From Paucilactobacillus kaifaensis (GTDB taxonomy: Bacteria > Bacillota > Bacilli > Lactobacillales > Lactobacillaceae): a DNA stretch of 64,000 bases. The position numbers and the translations under genes are program-made. The stretch lies in the NCBI RefSeq assembly GCF_005405145.1, contig NZ_BJDM01000005.1, positions 1 through 64,000 of the forward strand, given 5' to 3'. Numbering within the stretch: position 1 is the first letter of the stretch; each line of letters opens with the position of its first letter. The notes under the pieces are model-generated. The model did no database searches. It was given only the letters and a program-made list of their open reading frames with translations, and was not told the origin of the DNA. Positions 36,745-45,984 of the stretch are shown here, one piece after another.

Positions 36745-36786
36745 CAAAAAAATAATTCTTAACTTAAAGATAGTTAAGAATTATTT
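36745..36786. terminator. Terminator between the lipoprotein and flavodoxin genes
   Basis: AATTCTTAACT pairs with AGTTAAGAATT. Read on the minus strand T7 follows, so it ends the lipoprotein transcript. Confidence 0.8.
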
Positions 36787-36810
36787 GGAAATCAATGTGA
36801 TAGTTGATAA

Positions 36811-37263
36811 TTAATTGATCATGTTTCCTGCATTTGGATCATTATTAACTTTATTGTTGTAACTATCGCTAGGATCGTTTTGCATCATATTCTTTGCTTC
36901 CTCATACGCAGAACTAGATGAACTTGCTGAATCGCCAGCATGAGGATCATTGTTAACTTTATTATTGTAACTGTCATTTGGGTCATTTTGCATCATATTT
37001 TTAGATGATTCATAAGTGGCAGAACTACTTTGACTATATGTTTTCGCATCAGTAGCTTTAACGGGAGATGGTACCACGGAAGTACTTGATGGTACGACAC
37101 TATTACTTTGGTTTGTATTTGAAGTAGAATTTGTTTTAGCGATTTGCGAACTAGAAACTTGTGAAGCTGAATAATTGTCAGAAGATTTAGTATTAACACT
37201 GGCGCAAGCCGCCAGAGATAATACAAGAACAAGCAAGGTACTGAGTCTTAAGATACGTTTCAT
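36811..37263 (-). CDS. Ser/Asn-rich lipoprotein with internal duplication
   Basis: 150 residues. The signal peptide MKRILRLSTLLVLVLSLAAC ends in the lipobox LAAC. A Ser/Thr/Asn-rich linker is followed by two copies of a segment with KNMMQNDP-N/S-DSYNNKVNNDP, about 40 residues apart. No known domain. Start ATG 37263 with AAAGGGGTG upstream. Function unknown; probably a surface protein of the wall-membrane space. Confidence 0.85.
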   Translation of the reverse strand: MKRILRLSTLLVLVLSLAACASVNTKSSDNYSASQVSSSQIAKTNSTSNTNQSNSVVPSSTSVVPSPVKATDAKTYSQSSSATYESSKNMMQNDPNDSYNNKVNNDPHAGDSASSSSSAYEEAKNMMQNDPSDSYNNKVNNDPNAGNMIN

Positions 37264-37546
37264 GATAAGCACCCCTTTCATCCAAAAATGTAACATTTCT
37301 GTAACATTTTCTTCACCTTTATTATAATTCATTAGCAATAAAAAAACACAAATTTTGTACGGAAATTAGTTATATTTTGGTAAAGAAATCATCGAGGTTT
37401 GCATGGTCACAAAAGCTCGGCTTTTATCGCAGATTGAAGACTTTATGCGTGACTGTTTACACTTTGAGTTCTAAATAATGAACAAAATCAATTCTAGTAG
37501 TATAATAGTCGAGTACAGAAATTCAGTCGAAGGAGTTCCATATTAA

Positions 37547-38332
37547 ATGATTAGTTTAAAGTCACCACGAGAAATTGAAGCAATGAAAAAGTCTGGTGCG
37601 ATTATTGCGGGAATGCACATTGGCTTGCGTGACATTATTAAGCCAGGTATTTCCAGCTGGGAAATCGAAGAATTTGGTCGTCATTACATTGAGAGTCATG
37701 GGGGGATTGCTGAGCAGATTGGCTTTGAGGGTTATAAGTATGCTACTTGTGTCAGCATTAATGATGAAATCTGTCATGGCTTTCCACGTAAAGGCCTAAT
37801 TCTAAAAAATGGTGACTTGGTTAAAGTTGATACTGTAGTCAGCCTAGATGGGGCTTTCAGTGATTCTTGCTGGAGTTACGTTGTTGGTGAAGCCAGTCCC
37901 GAAGTTAAGAAGTTAATGGCAGTAACTCATAAGGCTTTATATTTAGGGATTGACCAATGCGTGATTGGCAACCGAATTGGTGATATTGGCGCTGTTATTC
38001 AAGATTATGTTGAAGACCAAATGGGTTATGGTGATGTTCGTGAGTTTGTGGGGCATGGAATTGGACCTACGATGCATGAAGATCCTAATGTGCCACATTA
38101 TGGCGAAGCTGGTCACGGGGTACGACTACGTGAAGGGATGACAATCACAGTTGAACCAATGGTGAATGTTGGTACATGGAAAGCTGATACTAGTGATCCA
38201 GACGGCTGGCTAGCAAAAACGGCCGATGGTAGTTTGAGCTGCCAATATGAACATACACTTGCAATTACAAAAAATGGTCCTCAGATTTTAACATCTCAAG
38301 ATCCAGAATTTGATGCTAAGTATCTATTCTAA
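37547..38332 (+). CDS. map: Methionine aminopeptidase, type I
   Basis: Removes the initiator methionine from nascent proteins. 261 residues. Metal ligands are visible as Asp95, Asp106, His170 (GHGIGPTMHEDP), Glu203 (TVEPMVN) and the Glu in YEHT near the end. TATAAT at 37501-37506 is a likely -10. A strong terminator follows. Confidence 0.94.
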   Translation: MISLKSPREIEAMKKSGAIIAGMHIGLRDIIKPGISSWEIEEFGRHYIESHGGIAEQIGFEGYKYATCVSINDEICHGFPRKGLILKNGDLVKVDTVVSLDGAFSDSCWSYVVGEASPEVKKLMAVTHKALYLGIDQCVIGNRIGDIGAVIQDYVEDQMGYGDVREFVGHGIGPTMHEDPNVPHYGEAGHGVRLREGMTITVEPMVNVGTWKADTSDPDGWLAKTADGSLSCQYEHTLAITKNGPQILTSQDPEFDAKYLF

Positions 38333-38370
38333 GTTGTGAATAAAGGCGTTAAAAAAAGGGAATTCATCTT

Positions 38371-38420
38371 AAAAATACCACGCACATGGGTAAATTTTAT
38401 CTACGTGCGTGGTATTTTTG
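38371..38420 (+). terminator. Terminator of map
   Basis: AAAAATACCACGCAC pairs with GTGCGTGGTATTTTT around an AT-rich loop. Confidence 0.9.
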
Positions 38421-38574
38421 TTTGGATTGGACTTGTTTTTTGCGTTTGCCGAACACGTTTGGTCTATGAAAAAAATCACAAAAGACGTTTTTGTACCCAA
38501 ATTGGTATCAGTACCAAGCTTCGTGTATAATCAAAAAGAGATTAATTAATGATATAACTTGAAAGGAACAAGCT

Positions 38575-39471
38575 ATGAGACAGTCTGCATTCAACAAAGT
38601 GAGCATTTTCTTTAAAGTGTTCTTCAGACATTATGGTATGGCAGAAGTTTCATCATCGGCCATTGTACTGGCGTATTACTCATTATTATCGATTTTTCCA
38701 GCTGTCATTATGGTTGGAAATATCTTGCCATTAGTGGGGCTGAATGCTAACACTGTTTTAAACTACCTATCAACGGCTATGCCAAGTACTGTTTATAGTT
38801 TTATCAAGCCATTAATTTCAGACTTTTTGCGCAATGGAAGTGGCGGATTGCTGTCAATCGGTGCAATTGTGACATTATGGTCAACTAGTCAGGCTGTTGC
38901 AGCATTTCAACGAAGTGTCAACCGAGCATATGGGGTGGCCCATAACCAAAATGCGATTGTTAATCGAGTAGTGTCGTTCGTTTGGATGATTGTAGTAATT
39001 GCGATTATGGCGGCCATAATTGTTTTTTTTAGTATTGGTCAGCTATTATTAGAGCAGTTACAACCAATTATTCATATTGACATGAGCTTAATTAGCTTTG
39101 TGGCATCAATTAAATGGCCGGTCACTTTTGCCGGATTGTTTATCATGTTGTGCTTGCTGTACTACTTTGTGCCCAATGCAAAGGTTAAGCTAAGATATGT
39201 ATTGGCAGGATCGCTGTTGGCCACATTTCTATGGATGATGTTGTCACAAGTGTTTTCATTGTACACACATTTGTTTGCACGAACAGTAACCTCTTACAAA
39301 ACGGTTGGGGTATTTATTGTGCTCATGATTTGGTTGGATTTGTCGGGGATGATTGTTATGATCGGTGCGACGTTAAACGCCACCGTTCAGACGTTGTTTG
39401 AAGGAAAAATTGATGAAAAGTCGCGGCCGTTGGAACATGTCATGCGGCGGATTAAACGTAGCAACAAATAA
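38575..39471 (+). CDS. YihY/BrkB-family membrane protein
   Basis: 298 residues with six membrane segments; ALAYYSLLSIFPAVI-like sequence near residue 30 and LGATLNAT-type sequence near the end are family marks. Once annotated as ribonuclease BN, but the family is a membrane protein of uncertain, possibly transport, function. It often lies next to map in lactobacilli. Confidence 0.88.
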   Translation: MRQSAFNKVSIFFKVFFRHYGMAEVSSSAIVLAYYSLLSIFPAVIMVGNILPLVGLNANTVLNYLSTAMPSTVYSFIKPLISDFLRNGSGGLLSIGAIVTLWSTSQAVAAFQRSVNRAYGVAHNQNAIVNRVVSFVWMIVVIAIMAAIIVFFSIGQLLLEQLQPIIHIDMSLISFVASIKWPVTFAGLFIMLCLLYYFVPNAKVKLRYVLAGSLLATFLWMMLSQVFSLYTHLFARTVTSYKTVGVFIVLMIWLDLSGMIVMIGATLNATVQTLFEGKIDEKSRPLEHVMRRIKRSNK

Positions 39472-39472
39472 A

Positions 39473-39498
39473 CCCCACTTCAATTAAGAAGTGGGGCA
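39473..39498. terminator. Hairpin between convergent genes
   Basis: CCCCACTT-CAATTAAG-AAGTGGGG with short A/T flanks. The stem is strong and the T-run poor, so terminator function is likely but not certain. Confidence 0.6.
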
Positions 39499-39504
39499 TG
39501 TTAG

Positions 39505-39744
39505 TTACACGGCAGGAGTTGTTTCTTCTGCGGTATAGACAGGTGTAACGGTTGTTTCAACATACTTACCAGAAACTGGTTGGGCATAGATCTTTTCGCC
39601 GTTAGAAACGAACAGATCGAGAGCAGCCAATTGATCCATGGTATTTTTAACAGTCTTCGCGTCTAGATTATCATTAGCATATGCTAACTTTAAGGTATGC
39701 GCTTTTCCCAGACTGCCTTTAAATGTTAAGTTAAGTGATTTCAT
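39505..39744 (-). CDS. DUF2922 protein
   Basis: 79 residues beginning KSLNLTFKGSLGKAHTLKL, typical of DUF2922, a small family of unknown function found in Firmicutes. It is second in a two-gene operon with a DUF1659 protein, 27 bases after its stop, a common pairing. Confidence 0.85.
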   Translation of the reverse strand: MKSLNLTFKGSLGKAHTLKLAYANDNLDAKTVKNTMDQLAALDLFVSNGEKIYAQPVSGKYVETTVTPVYTAEETTPAV

Positions 39745-39771
39745 ATTTTATTCATCCTTTCGAAATTAGGT

Positions 39772-39978
39772 TTACTTAGGGTCTAGTTGATGTGAAACAG
39801 TAACAATGGCATTGTCGAATTTATCTGGTGAGATGGTTTCCAGCAATGCACCGAGTTGTTGAATTTGTTCATCATTTGCATCTTCAGGCAAGTGACTGAA
39901 AGTACGAGCGATCCCTTTTTCGTGGCCTGCACCCACCATCATTAATTGCACTTTAGCGTTGGTAAATGTTCGAATCAT
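39772..39978 (-). CDS. DUF1659 protein
   Basis: 68 residues with the DUF1659 pattern TRTFSHLPEDANDEQIQQLG-like and LETISPDKFDNAIVT. First gene of the pair with DUF2922. AAGGAG lies before the ATG. Function unknown; the pair is often near recA/recX-type loci or competence genes, but no firm role is known. Confidence 0.82.
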   Translation of the reverse strand: MIRTFTNAKVQLMMVGAGHEKGIARTFSHLPEDANDEQIQQLGALLETISPDKFDNAIVTVSHQLDPK

Positions 39979-40003
39979 ATTAAAAACTCCTTTTAGTTTA
40001 TTT

Positions 40004-40027
40004 GGTAAGTTGCGGCCGCGCCTTACC
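40004..40027. promoter_or_regulatory. GC-rich 24-bp palindrome upstream of the DUF1659-DUF2922 pair
   Basis: GGTAAG-TT-GCGGCCGC-GC-CTTACC is symmetric about its centre, apart from the TT/GC positions, and has no loop. Its GC content is unlike the surroundings. It lies 26 bases upstream of the DUF1659 start, where an operator could be. Confidence 0.55.
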
Positions 40028-40140
40028 TCGTTAATAACGAAATGGAGACAGAAAAGTAAACCAAACGAGAAAAACTATTTCCAAAGCAACTATCCAGGCA
40101 TATAATCATTGTTGATGTGTCAGCTATTAAGGAGCAAGTA

Positions 40141-40941
40141 ATGACCAAAAAAATCACTAAAATTGAAACACAGAAACGACCAGGGCGCTATAACATTTAC
40201 TTGGAGCAAAAATACGCTTTTTCCGTTAGTGAAAGTGTATTGATTAACTTCCAGCTTGCAAAAGATATGGAAATTGATGATCAGCTTCAAAAAATGATTC
40301 TGGCTGATGATGACGTGGCGAAAGCCTACAATAAAGCACTAAATTATTTAGCGCACCAACTTCGTGCTGAGAGTGAAGTGATTACAAAACTCAAAGAGTT
40401 GGAATTAGACGATGGTGTGATTGACGAAGTCATGCAAAAACTCCGTGAGCAAAAATTGATAGATGATCAAAACTATGCGGAAAGCTATGTCAGAACGATC
40501 ATGCTGACATCAGATAAGGGGCCGAGTGTAATTCGGCAAAATCTACGTCAGAAAAAAATTGGTGAAAATTTGATTGATCGAGCCTTGGAACAATATCCGG
40601 ACGATAAATTGCTTGAAAATGGGACCAAATTAGCAACTAAGCAATTGAAACACTATCATCATTTCCCAGTCAAAGTGCGTCTTCAAAAGGTACGTCAGTC
40701 AATGATGACTAAGGGATTTAAGGGTGATTTAATCACTAAAGTTTTGGATAATATTACCATTGAAGATGATCCGGATGAAGAGTGGGAAGATTTGGATGTT
40801 CAAGCACAGAAAATCTGGCATCGAAATCGAAAATATGACCTTCGTGAACGAACAATGCGGACAAAGCGAAGCTTGTTTGGGAAGGGGTATCAGATGGAAC
40901 AAATTAATCGGTGGATCGAAGAACAATCTACAAATCATTAA
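40141..40941 (+). CDS. recX: Recombination regulator RecX
   Basis: A helical-repeat protein of 266 residues that modulates RecA filaments. Signatures include LNYLAHQLRAESEVITKL, EQKLIDDQNYAESYVRT and the similar third repeat. I start at ATG 40141 with TAAGGAG upstream; an in-frame GTG at 40117 has no site. It is the last gene before the EPS island. Confidence 0.9.
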   Translation: MTKKITKIETQKRPGRYNIYLEQKYAFSVSESVLINFQLAKDMEIDDQLQKMILADDDVAKAYNKALNYLAHQLRAESEVITKLKELELDDGVIDEVMQKLREQKLIDDQNYAESYVRTIMLTSDKGPSVIRQNLRQKKIGENLIDRALEQYPDDKLLENGTKLATKQLKHYHHFPVKVRLQKVRQSMMTKGFKGDLITKVLDNITIEDDPDEEWEDLDVQAQKIWHRNRKYDLRERTMRTKRSLFGKGYQMEQINRWIEEQSTNH

Positions 40942-40962
40942 ATATTAATCTATTGGAGAGTT

Positions 40963-42720
40963 ATGATTTTGAGAAATTTAAAAATTTTTTTAGGTAAGAA
41001 AAATATTGATGTTCTAATAATTTTATCTGCAATTGCAATAGTTATAATGTTACCCCAGATATATAATCATGCCATAATTCTTGGCGGTGATACACTTTTT
41101 CATATGAATAGATTTTATGAAACGTATCAGCAAATTAAGACTGGAAATTATAGTTATTTTCAATCACTATATGGATTTAGTGGGTCTGCAAGAATAGTAA
41201 ATGCGTTATATGGTCCTTATTTGGCATATCTGATGGGTTTTCTATTATTAATACTTAAAAGCTGGTTTAAATTTCAAATTGTAACGGGCTTTTTTTTACT
41301 TTTTATTTCAGGATTTACAATGTTTGAATTGGCAAGAAAAGTTTTGATAGAAAAGCCAATCGCACTCGTAATGTCGGCTATGTACATGTGTACCCCATGG
41401 GTTGCAAGTGGATCTTTCACTGCTGTTGGGGCGTCACTATTTCCACTAGTGGTAATGGCTGGTGTTTCTATGTTAGATGATAATAATTCAGTATCGATCA
41501 TTAAACTTTCCTTTTTGATCTCCATTCTAGTTCAAGTGCATATGTTTACCAGCTTTTTAGCTATTTTAGTACTTATACCATTTTTTTTAGTTGGTTTAAT
41601 CGTAAACAAAAATAAGGTTAAATTAGCATCAAAAGTGATTATATCTGCTATTATTACAATTTTTTTAACTAGTAATGTATGGTCTTCGATGCTGGAAGTT
41701 ATGGGTAGCAACGAATTGATAACTGTGTTTCCAAGCGAAATGGAAAAATCAGTTATGCATTTTTCTGATATAAAGTTTGGATTGATGGATTATGGAATGT
41801 ATTCAATTGTTTTTTTGTTCATTTTAATAAGAACTATTATTTTGTGGCGTAAAATCAATGTTTTGGAAAAAACTATTAATTCTGTTGGAATGTTTTTCTT
41901 GTTACTATCAACATCCTTTGTTCCTTGGAGATTTCTTGAGCATCATTTTTATTTTCTCCGTTCCTTCGTTCAATTTCCGCATAGGTTTTCGGTAGTTGTT
42001 TTTACATCTTTAATATTAGGATTTGGCATTGTTCTTAATGATACTGAAATGTTTAATAAAGTTAAATTTGATAAATATGCAAAAATCATCTGTTTAACAT
42101 TTTTGTCATTATTAGTGATAAATGCAAATGGAATTTTCGAGTCAGTTTCCCAGTATTGGAACACGGACAAGCCATTTTCATCCGCTGCCATGCCTTTAAC
42201 GAAAAGCGCGAATACTATTAGAAATGCTTTTAAAAATTCAAAAAATCTCGGGAGCGGGTTTAATTATCTGGCTAAGGTTAATCCAGATTACTTGCCATCA
42301 AAAAGAAAGTATATTGCAGATGCAGATTCATACAATCGGTTAAATCCTTATGAACTCTATTATGAACAGATAAGTTTGAATAAAGTAAAACTTAATCGAC
42401 ATATAGCAAAAAACGGCAAGCTAATTGTAAGCTGGGATAATAAAGGAAAAAATAAATTTATACAATTACCTATTTTTAAATATCGTAATAGCAAAATGTA
42501 CATTAATGGGAAAAGAGCATCAAACAGTAATATTAAGATTTCAAAGATAGGTGCTGTTACGGCTTATTCTCACGTTGGAGACAATAAGTTAGTAACTGAA
42601 TATAAGTCAAGCAAATTAACAAGATTATTGATGCTTATGAACTATACAAGTTGGGGGATATTTTTGATTGCTGTTTTTTTCATTTATTTGAGAAAAATCG
42701 TGAAACACAATAATAAATAA
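40963..42720 (+). CDS. Large membrane protein, probable GT-C-type glycosyltransferase
   Basis: 585 residues with about 11 membrane segments, then an extracytoplasmic C-terminal domain and a final membrane helix. An early loop carries GGDTLFHMNRFYETYQQIK, where an acidic residue after the first helix is usual for GT-C enzymes using lipid-linked sugars. No close named family is recognised; it resembles YfhO/PTPS-related membrane proteins. The codon and base composition are AT-rich like the EPS genes after it. Confidence 0.65.
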   Translation: MILRNLKIFLGKKNIDVLIILSAIAIVIMLPQIYNHAIILGGDTLFHMNRFYETYQQIKTGNYSYFQSLYGFSGSARIVNALYGPYLAYLMGFLLLILKSWFKFQIVTGFFLLFISGFTMFELARKVLIEKPIALVMSAMYMCTPWVASGSFTAVGASLFPLVVMAGVSMLDDNNSVSIIKLSFLISILVQVHMFTSFLAILVLIPFFLVGLIVNKNKVKLASKVIISAIITIFLTSNVWSSMLEVMGSNELITVFPSEMEKSVMHFSDIKFGLMDYGMYSIVFLFILIRTIILWRKINVLEKTINSVGMFFLLLSTSFVPWRFLEHHFYFLRSFVQFPHRFSVVVFTSLILGFGIVLNDTEMFNKVKFDKYAKIICLTFLSLLVINANGIFESVSQYWNTDKPFSSAAMPLTKSANTIRNAFKNSKNLGSGFNYLAKVNPDYLPSKRKYIADADSYNRLNPYELYYEQISLNKVKLNRHIAKNGKLIVSWDNKGKNKFIQLPIFKYRNSKMYINGKRASNSNIKISKIGAVTAYSHVGDNKLVTEYKSSKLTRLLMLMNYTSWGIFLIAVFFIYLRKIVKHNNK

Positions 42721-42964
42721 TTTTGTTCATTAATTTGTTTAAACTTAAAGTGATTAGTTTATTTAATTAGTGGTTAAACCAATGCTGGCTACTACAATTT
42801 TAAATTATAATAGATATAAATTCTTTCTTTGAAAGTGAATATCTTTTATAAAGACATAATATTAAAAATTAAGTCAAATGAAATGAATCTGTAATCATTT
42901 ATTGCATTATCTTATGATAATATAAAGGTCATAATTAATGTTATAAAAAACAGGAGGAGTAAAT

Positions 42965-44680
42965 GTGAAAGAGGAGATAAATTTTAGTAAAATTAAGTCT
43001 TGGTTGAGCTGGTCATCGGTCTCATTAGCTGTAATTTCGCTCGGAATTGGGTTATCAGTGACAGATAATGTTAATGCTGATAGTTATGCCAGTGAAGTTA
43101 CACCAAGTAGTACTGCAAGTTCCAACAGGAATGTGGGATCTGAAGATAGCGATGTGTCTGCAATAAGCTCTGCCAATGCAACTTCAGTATCATCAGATAA
43201 TAATGATGTAAGTGCTACTGATCCAGCAAATTCTAGCAACACTGACTCATCTCAAAATATTCCTTTGAATAGTGAAACCGAGGTATCTGGTGATTCTACT
43301 GATGCGAATACAAATACCAATGATTTAGGAAATGCTAGTGATATTGAAGTTAAAGCTACCAAAGTAGCGGCAGAGAATCAATATGCTATAACTGGGAATG
43401 CACAAACAATAACTAGAGTTGACGCAACAGTTTCCCCGGATAAAGATGGTTGGGTTAGTGAGTTTGGAATATCGTATTTTTATAAAAATGGAGAAAAAGC
43501 GAATGGATATCTAAACGATGGATCCAATTGGTATTTATTTAAAGATGGTATTCGACAAAGTGACGTGCAAAAGTGGGCTGGAACATTCTATTATTTCAAC
43601 CATAATACGTATTTACGTGTTGATAATGCCTATGTTAAGTCTAACTGGGGTAGTTATTATTTATTTGGATCCGATGGGCGTATTCAAACAGGCGTACAAA
43701 AATGGGCAGGCAGTTATTACTATTTTGATAAAAAGACCTATTTAAAAAGAGTTAATGCCTATTTAAAGTCACAGTGGGGAGATTATTATCTATTTGGATC
43801 CGATGGACGTATTCAAACGGATGTACAAAAGTGGGCAGGTACTTATTATTATTTTGATCATCATACTTTTTTACGCGTTGATAATAAATATGTAAAATCA
43901 AATTGGGGTAATTGGTATCTTTTTAAATCAAATGGACGAATTGCATCTGGATGGTTCAAATATGGCTATTCAAGCTATTATTTTAATCCAAGGACTTACT
44001 TATTACAGAAAGTTGTTTCTAGCAAAGTCAATGGCGGAGTCGATGGATGGACAATTGGAGATCCAATGAGACCGAGAGTAACTGCAGTTGATATTGCTTC
44101 GTACCAATCAGGCTTAACTCAAGCTAATTATAATACTTTAAAATCGCTTGGTGTGAAAACCGTGATTGTTAAATTAACAGAAGGAACAACTTACAATAAT
44201 CCTTACGCAGCTACTCAAATAAAAAAAGCTCAGAATGCTGGGTTGAATGTAGCTGTTTATGATTATACTAAGTTTAACAGTACGAGTTCTGCAGCTAGTG
44301 AAGCAAAGTATATGGTTACATATTTAAAAAAGTATGGTATTTCTAAAGATGTAACGATTATTGCCGATATGGAGGATACTGCTACATATAGCAGCAGTTG
44401 CGCTAAAAATTTGAATCAATTTTGGTCAACATTAAATTCAAGTGGGTATACTAACCATGTTGTTTATACCTACGTTTCATATAAGTATCGTGATGCTGTG
44501 GTTTCTACTGTCGGAAAGGGTAAAACATGGATAGCTCAGTACCCTTATTCTCCGCTGGTCAATACAAGTTGGAATAGCTCTTATGGTGCATGGCAAGTTA
44601 GTTCTCAAGCGTATATGCCAGGTTACGGTAGCAATATAGATGTTTCAGTTGATTATAATGGACTCTTAGCTAATATGTAG
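42965..44680 (+). CDS. Secreted GH25 lysozyme with cell-wall-binding repeats
   Basis: 571 residues. A signal peptide (to about NVNADS) is followed by a Ser/Asn/Asp-rich linker (about 40-150), then three or more 43-residue repeats of the form YYLFGSDGRIQTGVQKWAG (about 180-350), then a GH25 domain. The catalytic residues are intact: Asp376 (AVDIASYQ) and Asp468-x-Glu470 (IADMEDT). It should cut peptidoglycan between MurNAc and GlcNAc. GTG start after AGGAGG. The same repeats occur in the protein at 57657, at the other end of the EPS genes. Confidence 0.9.
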   Translation: MKEEINFSKIKSWLSWSSVSLAVISLGIGLSVTDNVNADSYASEVTPSSTASSNRNVGSEDSDVSAISSANATSVSSDNNDVSATDPANSSNTDSSQNIPLNSETEVSGDSTDANTNTNDLGNASDIEVKATKVAAENQYAITGNAQTITRVDATVSPDKDGWVSEFGISYFYKNGEKANGYLNDGSNWYLFKDGIRQSDVQKWAGTFYYFNHNTYLRVDNAYVKSNWGSYYLFGSDGRIQTGVQKWAGSYYYFDKKTYLKRVNAYLKSQWGDYYLFGSDGRIQTDVQKWAGTYYYFDHHTFLRVDNKYVKSNWGNWYLFKSNGRIASGWFKYGYSSYYFNPRTYLLQKVVSSKVNGGVDGWTIGDPMRPRVTAVDIASYQSGLTQANYNTLKSLGVKTVIVKLTEGTTYNNPYAATQIKKAQNAGLNVAVYDYTKFNSTSSAASEAKYMVTYLKKYGISKDVTIIADMEDTATYSSSCAKNLNQFWSTLNSSGYTNHVVYTYVSYKYRDAVVSTVGKGKTWIAQYPYSPLVNTSWNSSYGAWQVSSQAYMPGYGSNIDVSVDYNGLLANM

Positions 44681-44686
44681 GATCTA

Positions 44687-44725
44687 TAAAAGCGACAAAC
44701 TGCAATCAGCAGTTGTCGCTTTTAA
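44687..44725 (+). terminator. Terminator of the GH25 lysozyme gene
   Basis: AAAAGCGACAACTGC-type stem (AAAGCGACAAACTGC with GCAGTTGTCGCTTTT) and a T-rich tail. Confidence 0.88.
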
Positions 44726-45051
44726 TTATAATTACGTAAATTATGTAGAGACTGGTTTATAACCTTGTACTTAAAATGATATATTTTTAAATTATGCATG
44801 TTCTAATTAACGGCTTTAAAATATATTTTTAGTTACATGCATAATGGTCATTTATTTGACTATTTTGAGATTTTAATTGTCCAAAAAATAAATTCATTAT
44901 ATTTTAAGATATAGTTCGAATATTCACATTTAGAAGATCGTATCTACCTTAAGTTTAATTTAAAGCTAAATTTAAAAAAATTAACTTTTTAAATGTTTTG
45001 TTTACTGGTATCATGGAACTCGAGCGTTTAATTTTGAGAGGTATGCTTAGA
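44726..45051. other. AT-rich region before the EPS operon, with an 11-bp dyad
   Basis: No gene is visible in this gap. It holds a perfect inverted repeat, ATTATGCATGT (44791-44801) and ACATGCATAAT (44835-44845), which may be an operator for the following operon, and several A/T-runs. No JUMPstart-like element or clear promoter was found. Confidence 0.5.
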
Positions 45052-45984
45052 ATGAAAAAGTTATCAATTATTGTACCGTGTTTTAATGAGGAAGAAACTA
45101 TTCCCATTTTTTTTGAAACAATTGATAAAATTATTAACAGTATGAATGATGTCGTTGCGGAATACTTGTTTATTGATGATGGATCTAGTGACCGGACTAT
45201 AAATGAGATTCACAAACTCAATATGGAGCATCCAGCCGAAGTTCACTTTGTTTCGTTTTCTCGGAATTTTGGTAAGGAGTCGGCCTTATATGCTGGGCTA
45301 AAAGAAGCATCAGGAGATTATATAGTTGTAATGGATGTTGATTTGCAGGATCCTCCAGAACTATTACCTAAAATGTATGAATATTTGAAAAATGAAGAGT
45401 TTGATTGTGTAGGTACGCGTCGAACGAACCGAGAGGGAGAGCCGCCAATTAGATCTTTCTTTGCTAATCAATTCTACAAATTAATTAATTCAATTTCCAG
45501 TACTAATATTGTAAATGGTGCGAGAGATTACAGAATGATGACACGTCAAATGGTTAATGCTATATTATCGGTTACTGAATATAATCGTTTCTCAAAGGGG
45601 ATTTTTAGCTGGGTTGGTTTTAAAACTAAATTTATTGAGTATCATAATATAGAAAGAGTAGCTGGAAATACTAGTTGGTCTTTTTGGAAACTGTTCAAGT
45701 ATTCTCTTGATGGAATAATGGACTTTTCTGAGGTTCCATTGTCAATCGCTTCGTGGACTGGAGTCCTCTCGTTTATTAGCGCGGTAATAGGGTTAATATT
45801 TATCGTAATTAGGGCTATTATGGTACCCGCAAGTAGTGTATCTGGGTGGGCATCATTGACATGTATAGTTCTATTAATTGGAGGCTTACAATTGTTGTGT
45901 TTGGGTATTGTTGGAAAATATATAGGTAAGATTTATTTACAAAGTAAAAATCGCCCTATTTATATAGTGAAGGAAAAGAAATAA
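45052..45984 (+). CDS. GtrB/DPM1-like family 2 glycosyltransferase
   Basis: 310 residues: GT2 domain with KLSIIVPCFNEEETIPIFF, FIDDGSSDRT, metal-binding DVDLQDPPE and NGARDYRMM, then two C-terminal membrane helices. This class charges undecaprenyl phosphate with a sugar for later transfer outside. With a GtrA-type flippase (one is at 35750) it could decorate a wall polymer. I use ATG 45052; TGAGAGG lies 10 bases upstream. First gene of the EPS operon proper. Confidence 0.88.
   Translation: MKKLSIIVPCFNEEETIPIFFETIDKIINSMNDVVAEYLFIDDGSSDRTINEIHKLNMEHPAEVHFVSFSRNFGKESALYAGLKEASGDYIVVMDVDLQDPPELLPKMYEYLKNEEFDCVGTRRTNREGEPPIRSFFANQFYKLINSISSTNIVNGARDYRMMTRQMVNAILSVTEYNRFSKGIFSWVGFKTKFIEYHNIERVAGNTSWSFWKLFKYSLDGIMDFSEVPLSIASWTGVLSFISAVIGLIFIVIRAIMVPASSVSGWASLTCIVLLIGGLQLLCLGIVGKYIGKIYLQSKNRPIYIVKEKK

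Noticed and set aside
43500-44000. 129-bp DNA repeats in the lysozyme gene as a mobile or regulatory repeat
   Set aside because: They are in-frame protein repeats (43 residues) with diverged codons, fully explained by the wall-binding domain.
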